From: Brenneria izadpanahii
GTDB lineage: Bacteria > Pseudomonadota > Gammaproteobacteria > Enterobacterales > Enterobacteriaceae
Assembly: GCF_017569925.1 (NCBI RefSeq)
Contig: NZ_CP050854.1
Span: 496,001 to 560,000, forward strand
Reading direction: 5' to 3'
DNA length: 64,000 nt
Shown piece after piece: positions 58,489-64,000 of the stretch. A model generated the notes under the pieces. That model was not told the DNA's origin and did no database searches. It saw nothing but the letters and a program-made list of their open reading frames with translations. Each line of letters opens with the position of its first letter. Position 1 is the stretch's first letter. A program made the translations under genes and the position numbers.

Positions 58489-59853
58489 ATGGCACTTTCC
58501 GATTTGATTATCCGGCAGGTTAAAGCCAACGGTAAAACCTGTTATCTTCCTGATTGCGATGGCCTCGGTCTGGTTGTTTCGCCGGTGGGCGGTAAGTCAT
58601 GGCATTTCCGCTATTACTGGCTGGGTAAACAGAAGCGCCTCTCTCTGGGCCGTTATCCTGCAATCGGCTTACGCAAAGCGCGCGCATTGCGAGATGAAGC
58701 TCGCGAGCTGTTGGCTAAAGGCATCAACCCCTGCACTGTTCGCAAACAAAAGCGCCAGGCCGCGCGTCTGGCCGCCGGACACAGCTTCAAAGCCGTCTAT
58801 TCCCTTTGGCTTGACCACCGCAGACTCGAACTCAGAGAAGGGCGACAAAGTACCCTGTCGCAAATCCAGCGTATTTTTTCTAAAGATGTGCTGCCCATTC
58901 TGGGCGAGCGTTCGATCTTTGAGATCCGTCGCTCTGACCTGCTGGAGGTGATTGCCCGTATTGAACGGCGCAAGGCGCTGACCATCGCGGAAAAAGTGCG
59001 TACGTGGTTTAACCAGCTGTTTCGCTTTGCGCTGGTGAAAATCGAAGGGCTGGAAACTAACCCGGCGTCGGATCTGGACGTGGTGGCGGTCTCTAAGCCA
59101 ACAGTCAGGCATAATCCCTATCTCGCTATCCACGAGCTGCCGTCATTGCTCCGGAAGCTGAGCAACTACGCAGGCGATATGCAAACGCAGCTTGGCATCC
59201 GGCTGTTGTTATTGACCGGGGTTCGCACCGGAGAACTGCGGCTGGCAACGCCGGATCAGTTCGATCTGAAGCGTGAGCTATGGATCATCCCGCCGGAGAA
59301 TATAAAGCAGTTGCAGAATGCTATGCGCAGGCACGGCAAGCGTGCTCAGGCTATTCCGCCATACGTTGTGCCGTTACCCGCTCAGGCGCTCGACATTGTG
59401 CATCATCTGCTGGCGCAGATGAAACCGGCTCAAAAATATCTGCTGACCCACCGTAGCGATTTAAAGAAACGCATCAGTGAAAATACGCTTAATGGCGCTC
59501 TGCGCCGTATGGGGTATGCGGAACAACTAACCGGTCACGGTATTCGCGCCACCATCTCGACGGCGCTTAACGAAATCGGCTATCCCAAAATATGGATTGA
59601 GGCGCAGCTTTCCCACGCCGACCCCAACAAAGTCAGCGCGGCCTACAATCATGCGCAGTATGTGGAACAGCGGCGGCGCATGATGCAGGAGTGGGCGGAT
59701 AGGCTGGATCGCTGGGCGACGAACGGAACCGCTGAGGTTAATTATGGCGTTGCAAAAAACAGCGTACTTGAAAACACGCTGAAAGCCATGGCAGACGGTC
59801 GGATGTTGCCCGGCGAGGGCATACTGTTTTTACGTGAGTTTATTTTGCAATGA
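58489..59853 (+). CDS. P4-type tyrosine integrase
   Basis: 454-residue site-specific recombinase with an N-terminal arm-binding domain (DUF4102-like; LPDCDGLGLVVSPVGGKSWH), a central SAM-like core-binding domain and the catalytic domain with Arg in LTGVRTGELR, HxxR in LTGHGIRATIST and the nucleophile Tyr in AAYNHAQYVEQ. It lies 228 bp from tRNA-Gly, pointing away from it, the standard layout of P4-like islands. Start ATG 58489 chosen over the upstream in-frame ATG 58474. Confidence 0.94.
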   Translation: MALSDLIIRQVKANGKTCYLPDCDGLGLVVSPVGGKSWHFRYYWLGKQKRLSLGRYPAIGLRKARALRDEARELLAKGINPCTVRKQKRQAARLAAGHSFKAVYSLWLDHRRLELREGRQSTLSQIQRIFSKDVLPILGERSIFEIRRSDLLEVIARIERRKALTIAEKVRTWFNQLFRFALVKIEGLETNPASDLDVVAVSKPTVRHNPYLAIHELPSLLRKLSNYAGDMQTQLGIRLLLLTGVRTGELRLATPDQFDLKRELWIIPPENIKQLQNAMRRHGKRAQAIPPYVVPLPAQALDIVHHLLAQMKPAQKYLLTHRSDLKKRISENTLNGALRRMGYAEQLTGHGIRATISTALNEIGYPKIWIEAQLSHADPNKVSAAYNHAQYVEQRRRMMQEWADRLDRWATNGTAEVNYGVAKNSVLENTLKAMADGRMLPGEGILFLREFILQ

Positions 59854-59858
59854 GCGGG

Positions 59859-60128
59859 TTATCCCTTTGTCCACTGAACGATTTCACCGTCATATAGTTT
59901 CAGGATGATGTCTGCAAAGTCGTCGTCAAGGGTATAAAAATAGCTTTCGGGGACGTTAAGAACGCGGGCAAAGGCGCACATCGTCTCAAATGTCGGGCGA
60001 TGTGTGCCGCTTTCATACTGGGAGACACGCGACCGCGCGGTGGCTTCTTCAATCCCAGCGAGTACCCCCAGTTTTTCCTGCGTCATTTGGGCGCGCAGGC
60101 GGGCAGCTTTAAGGCGAGCAGGTAACAT
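59859..60128 (-). CDS. XRE-family regulator, copy 1
   Basis: 89-residue DNA-binding protein with a helix-turn-helix (MTQEKLGVLAGI-SRVSQYESG) in the first half and the element-type C-terminal pattern YFYTLDDDFADIILKLYDGE. It is about 70 percent identical by eye to the next gene. Convergent with the integrase; probably a repressor of element genes. ATG 60128 is used; the frame extends to 60170. Confidence 0.85.
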   Translation of the reverse strand: MLPARLKAARLRAQMTQEKLGVLAGIEEATARSRVSQYESGTHRPTFETMCAFARVLNVPESYFYTLDDDFADIILKLYDGEIVQWTKG

Positions 60129-60160
60129 AGTGGCACCATCAATAATCAATATTGACGTCA

Positions 60161-60208
60161 TGTTTAGCATTGCTTTACAGGCGAGTTGCTTAGAGTCCCT
60201 GAACAGGG
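60161..60208. promoter_or_regulatory. Operator-like repeat, copy 1
   Basis: About 48 bp beginning tgtttagcattgctttacag, repeated with few changes at 60525-60572. Both lie just upstream of an XRE gene, so they are likely its promoter and operator. Confidence 0.5.
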
Positions 60209-60229
60209 TCGCTTGCGAAAAGAGAACGG

Positions 60230-60493
60230 TCAGAGGGAATGCGCTTTATATTGGCGATAAAGGTCGAGCAGCATGGCCGCAAATTTATCATCCAGGGTGT
60301 AGAAATAACCCTCCGGCACATGTAGCACCTTCGCAAAGGCGCACATCATTTCGAATGTCGGGCGATGTATCCCATTTTCATACTGCGAGACGCGTGACCG
60401 CGCGGTTTCCTCTTCAATACCTGCCAGCGTACCCAGTTTTTCCTGAGTAAGATGCGCGTTTAACCGTGCGGATTTAAGACGTCCGGGAAGCAT
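60230..60493 (-). CDS. XRE-family regulator, copy 2
   Basis: 87-residue paralogue of copy 1, starting MLPGRLKSARLNAHLTQEKL, with the same helix-turn-helix and YFYTLDDKFAAMLLDLYRQY end. Distance between corresponding positions of the two copies is about 364 bp, matching that between their upstream repeats: a tandem duplication of gene plus operator. Divergent from the Ner-like gene. ATG 60493 preferred to GTG 60502. Confidence 0.85.
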   Translation of the reverse strand: MLPGRLKSARLNAHLTQEKLGTLAGIEEETARSRVSQYENGIHRPTFEMMCAFAKVLHVPEGYFYTLDDKFAAMLLDLYRQYKAHSL

Positions 60494-60524
60494 GATCAAC
60501 ACCCTAGATAAGCTATTGACTTAG

Positions 60525-60572
60525 TGTTTAGCATTACTTAACATCGTAGTTGTTTAGAGATGCTGAACATGG
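60525..60572. promoter_or_regulatory. Operator-like repeat, copy 2, between divergent regulators
   Basis: tgtttagcattacttaacat and following bases resemble 60161-60208. Here the repeat lies between XRE copy 2 and the Ner-like gene and may control both, as in a genetic switch. Confidence 0.5.
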
Positions 60573-60598
60573 CGGATAAAATCATGGGGGAGAGGGGA

Positions 60599-60844
60599 AT
60601 GGACGGTAATGACTGGCATCCGGCGGATATTATCGCTGGCTTAAGAAAACGTGGCACAACGCTGGCGGCGATCTCCAGAGAGGCGGGATTAGCGTCATCT
60701 ACATTAGCAAATGCGCTGACGCGACACTGGCCGAAGGGCGAGCGCTTAATTGCCGAAGCGTTGAACAAACAACCGGAAGAGATCTGGCCTTCCCGCTATC
60801 AGGGCGTCAGCCGTGGTCAGGGTGGGGAAGGGCAGCAGGATTGA
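60599..60844 (+). CDS. Ner-like (Nlp/SfsB family) DNA-binding protein
   Basis: 81-residue protein with the winged helix-turn-helix of phage Mu Ner: NDWHPADIIAGLRKRGTTLA, LASSTLANAL and the end EEIWPSRY. Ner shuts down early phage transcription. Start at ATG 60599 with GGGAG upstream; earlier in-frame ATGs at 60560 and 60569 fall in the operator repeat. Confidence 0.87.
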   Translation: MDGNDWHPADIIAGLRKRGTTLAAISREAGLASSTLANALTRHWPKGERLIAEALNKQPEEIWPSRYQGVSRGQGGEGQQD

Positions 60845-61012
60845 AAACCTGAAGGGGCTTGATGGCTGTTTATGACGTCGTCTGCTGGCAGCCGCGACTG
60901 GGATACCGTGAAATAGGGCAGAGTGCCTTTTCCCTTTTTCTGGCAGGTCCGTTGCCCCTTAATATCTATTCCCTTCGGCCATTTCCTGCCTTTTTGATCC
61001 CGAAAACCCTTT

Positions 61013-61867
61013 TTATCGTCCAAGATAGAGCGACACGATCTGTAATCTTTCATGCCCCAGCTCCCGACTAATGATTTGCCGCGCTTCACGGTCGATGGTT
61101 TGTTGTTCCTGCGTATAGCCGGGGCCACCGGCGGCGGGTGCCAGCCAGCCGGTCAGGATTTCATAGCGCATCTGGGCGTAACGATGGCGTAAACCGTGCA
61201 TGCCGCTGAGTCCGGCGTTTTTGCACTGGCCGTCATACAGATGCCGTTGCTGGATATAGGTTTTCTGCGCCGGGATTAGCGAACCGGCTCCCGCCAGCGC
61301 GTGGGCTTCATCCAGAACGGCCCGTTGTTCCGGCATGGTGATGGGGACGGTACGTGCTTTGCCGCCTTTGGTCCATGTGCCTTTCAATGCGATATGGTCG
61401 CCCCGGTCGGCATAGCGGGGCTGGAACAGCAAACACTCTTTGCGGCGTAGTCCAAAGGCAGCCTGCAAACGCAAGCTCATTTTTACCTGCGGGTCGCGGA
61501 TACGGTCGAGCCGGTCGTTCAGCGTTTGGGCTTTATTCTGATTGGTGACATAGCGCCGTTTGGGAATGCCCAACTGGTCGTTGTCTGCGGGCAGCAGGCC
61601 CGGTTTGCCAATCTTCTCCGCCCACCAGCGTAGATGCGCCAGCCGGTTCTTTAGGGTGCCGGCGGACAAATCCTCTGATTGCCAGCGCGTCAGCAGAGTG
61701 TTGATATGCTTACCTTTAAGCGAGGTAGCGCGCATCTGGCGGAAACCGGCCTCACGTAACTGGCGGGCCATCAGCGTCAGAGACCGTTTTCTGTCAGCCT
61801 GCGTGGTATGGCTGCCGTCCCGGTTGCGTCGGCAAAGCTGGTTCAGCGTCCATGTCAGGTCATCCAA
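61013..61867 (-). CDS. Tyrosine recombinase of the ICE integrase-domain family
   Basis: 284-residue integrase-domain protein, type common in integrative conjugative elements and their relics. N-terminal DDLTWTLNQLCRRNRDGSHT; catalytic Arg in FGLRRKECL, HxxR in MHGLRHRYAQM, GH in ELGHERLQI and the nucleophile Tyr in VSLYLGR at the very end, so it seems complete. Start: a TTG at 61867 has GAGGAGG 5-6 bp upstream and lies where family similarity begins; the ATG at 61957 has no SD. Opposite in direction to the neighbouring Ner-like gene. Confidence 0.85.
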   Translation of the reverse strand: MDDLTWTLNQLCRRNRDGSHTTQADRKRSLTLMARQLREAGFRQMRATSLKGKHINTLLTRWQSEDLSAGTLKNRLAHLRWWAEKIGKPGLLPADNDQLGIPKRRYVTNQNKAQTLNDRLDRIRDPQVKMSLRLQAAFGLRRKECLLFQPRYADRGDHIALKGTWTKGGKARTVPITMPEQRAVLDEAHALAGAGSLIPAQKTYIQQRHLYDGQCKNAGLSGMHGLRHRYAQMRYEILTGWLAPAAGGPGYTQEQQTIDREARQIISRELGHERLQIVSLYLGR

Positions 61868-62445
61868 ATCAGCCTCCTCTTTGTCGGTCTTTTTGCTACA
61901 GTTAATTCGCTTGTTCTGAGAGGAAATCGGGTTAGTGTAATTGCCAACTCGCCGCATTCACTGCGACAAGATCCCCGAAGGGCAGGGGCCAGACGCTCAG
62001 AACGTCTGTTGCCTCAGATTGAGGCATCCGCCTTGTTTCCTGCTGGAAAGCCGGGCGGAGGGTATTGCCTGAAAAACGTGATAAAACCTCCTTTGTTGCA
62101 GATGGATGAAAAGAAAATGCGGGCCTGCGGCCCGCTACGGATAAGAGACATTGATTAAATTGGGCCAGTAATACCCTGAGAGAAAGAAGGCTCAACCCGA
62201 TTAAGGGGCGACGCCGGGAATGAGCCGGAAGCGTCTGGATGGCTCCATCCTGAGCGGACAGACACTCGCAGGAGCCAATGCCTTTGGGATGGCCGGATGG
62301 GTACGGCCAGCGCAGCATATACGCTGTGCCATGTTTCCGGTGTTCAGACCCGCCGGAAGGTTGTTGCAGGGGCAGTATGCCGGAGCATCGTCACGCAGAC
62401 AGCAATGAATAGGGCGTTGCGCCAGCCCATATTGTTGCTGCGTTG

Positions 62446-62483
62446 CATCAAGCCGTCACTGCGGCGGCAGTGACGGCTTGATG
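62446..62483. repeat. Perfect 17-bp inverted repeat
   Basis: CATCAAGCCGTCACTGC (62446-62462), loop GGCG, then the exact complement (62467-62483). No T tract follows on either strand, so it is not a typical terminator. Could be a recombination or transfer-related site or a structured transcript end. Confidence 0.85.
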
Positions 62484-62718
62484 TTGGCGCAGATCGAATA
62501 AACGCTAAATGCAAGGTCGGGTACAACGTTATCTGATAATGTCGAGGGTGACGAAAGAACAGTGATTATTTGGTGTAAATCTTGATTTGAGCATGATGCT
62601 TTCTCAGACAGACATAACAGTAGCAAGGTGCGGTTAAATCTGACAGTCGGCTAAGAGCGAGGAGCGCCACTTAAGCTGCACTCTGCGGTAGATTTTTAGT
62701 GCACCGAAAAGCGATTCC

Positions 62719-62738
62719 ATTCTAATCTTTATTAGAAT
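62719..62738. repeat. 8-bp AT hairpin before the RNA promoter
   Basis: ATTCTAAT-CTTT-ATTAGAAT is a perfect palindrome with a 4-nt loop, followed by aatttg. It could be an insulating terminator or an operator about 40 bp upstream of the predicted promoter. Confidence 0.5.
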
Positions 62739-62776
62739 AATTTGAATAAATAGCTGCTTAACTATTTGATGTTAAT

Positions 62777-62806
62777 TTGATTTATATTGTTCATCAGTGT
62801 TATAAG
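62777..62806 (+). promoter_or_regulatory. Predicted promoter of the SLATT-RT cassette RNA
   Basis: TTGATT (62777-62782) and TATAAG (62801-62806), spacer 18 bp. The expected start, 6-7 bases after the -10, is G62812 or G62813, the first base of the closing helix of the candidate RNA. Confidence 0.55.
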
Positions 62807-62811
62807 TTATA

Positions 62812-62942
62812 GGAGAGAGACAGGTTCTTCCTCTTACTTTATGGTAAGGGTGGCTCTGATAAATAACAGCATAAGCTGTTGAGCTTCAGCTCACTGATCC
62901 TTAGGGATGTTCAATAGTTTCCAATTTTCCCTGTCTCTCTTT
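62812..62942 (+). ncRNA. Candidate structured noncoding RNA of the SLATT-RT system
   Basis: Bases 62812-62824 (GGAGAGAGACAGG) pair with 62930-62942 (CCTGTCTCTCTTT): 11 Watson-Crick and 2 G-U pairs. The 105 nt inside hold four hairpins: CTCTTAC/GTAAGGG (62831-62850, loop of 6), AACAGC/GCTGTT (62865-62880, loop ATAA), GAGC/GCTC (62881-62892, loop TTCA) and ATCC/GGAT (62897-62908, loop TTAG). The RNA ends 24 bp before the SLATT start. RNAs at this position, with closing stems, serve as templates or primers in retrons and several defence-associated RT systems. Prediction by eye only; no fold computed. Confidence 0.55.
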
Positions 62943-62966
62943 CCCCGTTTTGATATGGAGATGTTC

Positions 62967-63524
62967 ATGCTAGACAAGGTGTGGTTTACCTATAAGGCAC
63001 GGATTCAGGCACATCATCGGTTAGAGTGGATGGACACGCACTGGGGCCAGTCTACGCACTCCCAATTTCTTCTCGTATGGTACGCTGTTTTAGGGGCGGC
63101 TTTGGCTGTAGTTGCAATTCGTTACCCGATTTTATTGGGTAGGGATACAGATATTTTTGGTGCGGTTTTGTCAATTGCATTGCTTGGTGTGTCACTATCT
63201 ATTGCAAACAGAGATTTTCGTGGCCGGGCAATGAATATGCGTAAGAATTATTTGGCATTGCAACATCTTTATAATGTAATAAATTCCAGAGAGGTAGTAA
63301 CGGAAGAAGATATTATAAAATATGATGATCTGCTAAATGAGGTCGAAAACCATAATGATATGGATGACAAAATTTTTCGGGTGAGAAACTCTTCACAGTT
63401 GTCGTCGCGAAAGCCGGAAAGGATTGAGTACGTACAAGTCTATGGTTCTCTCACTGTAAAATACATTGTATTAGTTTTTTCATATTTGGCACCTTTTATC
63501 ATAGCGTGGTGCTTCTATGAGTAG
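62967..63524 (+). CDS. SLATT-domain membrane protein, putative defence effector
   Basis: 185-residue protein with the SLATT pattern: an N-terminal helix with VWFTYKARIQAHHRLEW, two membrane segments (about 34-57 and 63-80), then a cytosolic region with RGRAMNMRKNYLALQHLYN and YDDLLNEVENHNDMDD, and a third hydrophobic segment at the C-terminus (about 166-184). SLATT proteins were predicted by comparative genomics to be pore-forming effectors in conflict systems, some paired with reverse transcriptases (SLATT_5-like). The ATG at 62967 has GGAG 6 bases before it; the frame reaches 62907 but that would run through the candidate RNA. Overlaps the RT start by 8 nt, implying coupled translation. Confidence 0.85.
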   Translation: MLDKVWFTYKARIQAHHRLEWMDTHWGQSTHSQFLLVWYAVLGAALAVVAIRYPILLGRDTDIFGAVLSIALLGVSLSIANRDFRGRAMNMRKNYLALQHLYNVINSREVVTEEDIIKYDDLLNEVENHNDMDDKIFRVRNSSQLSSRKPERIEYVQVYGSLTVKYIVLVFSYLAPFIIAWCFYE

Positions 63525-64000
63525 TGCAGCGCGTAGCTTTAAAAGGTGTTTTACCTCTAAAAACTTAAAGAAAATTTATTTTGATAAAATTAAAGAATCA
63601 GGCGCAATTGGCATCGACCGGGTGCGACCAAGTGGTTTTGAAAAAAACAGCACGTATGAAATAGCAGTGATAGTAAGGAAAGTGGCTGGCGGTAACTATA
63701 AGTTCACTGCATATAAGGAAAAGTTGATTTCTAAAGGAGCGCATTCATTTCCCCGACAGATTTCGATTCCAACTGTAAGAGACAGAATCACGCTTCGAGC
63801 ACTTTGTGACGCACTGATCGATGTTTTCCCAAATGCAAAGCTTTCGCTTCCTCAGGTGGTGATAGAGTCGCTTAAAGATTCTATTAGCTCTGGAGAATAT
63901 TCTGAATATGCTAAAATTGATCTTAAGGATTTCTACCCTTCGATTCCTCATGAGCTGATTGAACATTCTATAAAAAATAAAATTAGAAAGCCTGAGTTCA
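63517..64000 (+). CDS. Reverse transcriptase, defence-associated type (3' end beyond window)
   Basis: Open frame from ATG 63517 to the window end, 161 codons and no stop. It starts MSSAARSFKRCFTSKNLKKI. RT motif 1 is GAIGIDRVRP (29-38), motif 2 FPRQISIPTVRDRITLRALC (78-97), and motif 3 with the first catalytic Asp is AKIDLKDFYPSI (132-143, Asp135). The YxDD motif, the thumb and any C-terminal domain are cut off. The sequence style (IDLKDFYPSI) fits unknown-group/Abi-type bacterial RTs and group II intron relatives. With the SLATT gene and upstream RNA it forms a probable antiphage module. AT-rich compared with the chromosome. Confidence 0.88.
   Translation, partial: MSSAARSFKRCFTSKNLKKIYFDKIKESGAIGIDRVRPSGFEKNSTYEIAVIVRKVAGGNYKFTAYKEKLISKGAHSFPRQISIPTVRDRITLRALCDALIDVFPNAKLSLPQVVIESLKDSISSGEYSEYAKIDLKDFYPSIPHELIEHSIKNKIRKPEF

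Larger units (their letters stand above)
61958..62811. other. Gene-poor region with strong hairpins
   Basis: About 850 bp with only short, unsupported frames. 62159-62520 is GC-rich and full of potential helices (for example GGCTCC...GGAGCC at 62238-62274). A perfect 17-bp hairpin lies at 62446-62483, and an 8-bp AT hairpin at 62719-62738. From about 62700 the base composition turns AT-rich toward the defence cassette. Confidence 0.6.

Noticed and set aside
60817..61128. Small frames on both strands between the Ner-like gene and the second integrase
   Set aside because: Overlap each other and flanking genes; no homology or initiation signal.
61932..62318. 128-codon minus-strand frame next to the second integrase
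   Set aside because: No recognisable family, no SD, and it covers the structured GC-rich stretch.
62812..62942. Reading the candidate RNA as a classical retron msr-msd
   Set aside because: The closing arms fit, but no AGC branch-guanosine motif follows the 5' arm and a SLATT gene lies between RNA and RT; kept as an alternative only.
62907..62966. N-terminal extension of the SLATT protein from ATG 62907
   Set aside because: No SD at 62907, the added residues are unlike the family, and the segment forms part of the candidate RNA helix; ATG 62967 has a proper GGAG.

Overview
The window reads as chromosome from an enterobacterium of the Pectobacteriaceae type (Brenneria, Pectobacterium, Dickeya or Lonsdalea-like). 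The basis is close protein similarity, recalled from memory, to E. coli core genes in mostly E. coli-like order, combined with a full L-rhamnose catabolic cluster and VirK-type and siderophore-receptor genes common in plant-associated members. No database search was possible, so genus is not assigned.

Layout. 1-4151: end of the spc operon (secY, rpmJ) and the whole alpha operon (rpsM-rpsK-rpsD-rpoA-rplQ) with its S4 translational-control leader and a strong terminator. 4205-14170: yhdN, arfA (with a hairpin inside the gene), mscL, then trkA-rsmB-fmt-def on the minus strand and dprA-smg-yrdD-tsaC-aroE-yrdB on the plus strand, closed by yrdA. fmt carries a frameshift in a C tract. 14325-19967: complete rRNA operon (P1, P2, 16S, tRNA-Glu, 23S, 5S, terminator); the 23S gene is about 107 nt longer than in E. 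coli because of an intervening sequence in helix 25. 20220-25488: yjaA, metA behind four tandem met boxes, and metH. 25771-29041: AraC/PchR-type regulator and a hydroxamate-type TonB-dependent siderophore receptor. 29120-30574: DASS-family dicarboxylate transporter. 31017-38411: rhamnose cluster (rhaB-rhaA-rhaD-alcohol dehydrogenase-rhaM, divergent from rhaS-rhaR). 38483-41978: lysC with its lysine riboswitch, then pgi. 42357-44699: yjeI, epmB, efp, entericidin. 45623-46567: VirK/YbjX-family gene in an AT-rich pocket. 46778-50084: frdABCD. 50687-57973: epmA, mscM-psd, rsgA, orn.

From tRNA-Gly(GCC) at 58185 onward the window is an integrated element that runs off the right edge. It has a P4-type integrase next to the tRNA, two tandem copies of a small XRE repressor with their operators, a Ner-like regulator, a second tyrosine integrase of the ICE type, about 850 bp without genes but with a perfect 17-bp hairpin, and finally a probable antiphage cassette.

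That cassette is the most interesting part. A SLATT-domain membrane protein (62967-63524) overlaps by 8 nt the start of a reverse transcriptase (63517 to the window end). Directly upstream is a candidate structured noncoding RNA (62812-62942): a predicted sigma70-type promoter would start transcription at the first base of a 13-bp helix enclosing four short hairpins. RNA plus RT plus membrane effector is the architecture of defence-associated reverse transcriptase or retron systems. The RT is cut by the window edge, so its class cannot be fixed here.
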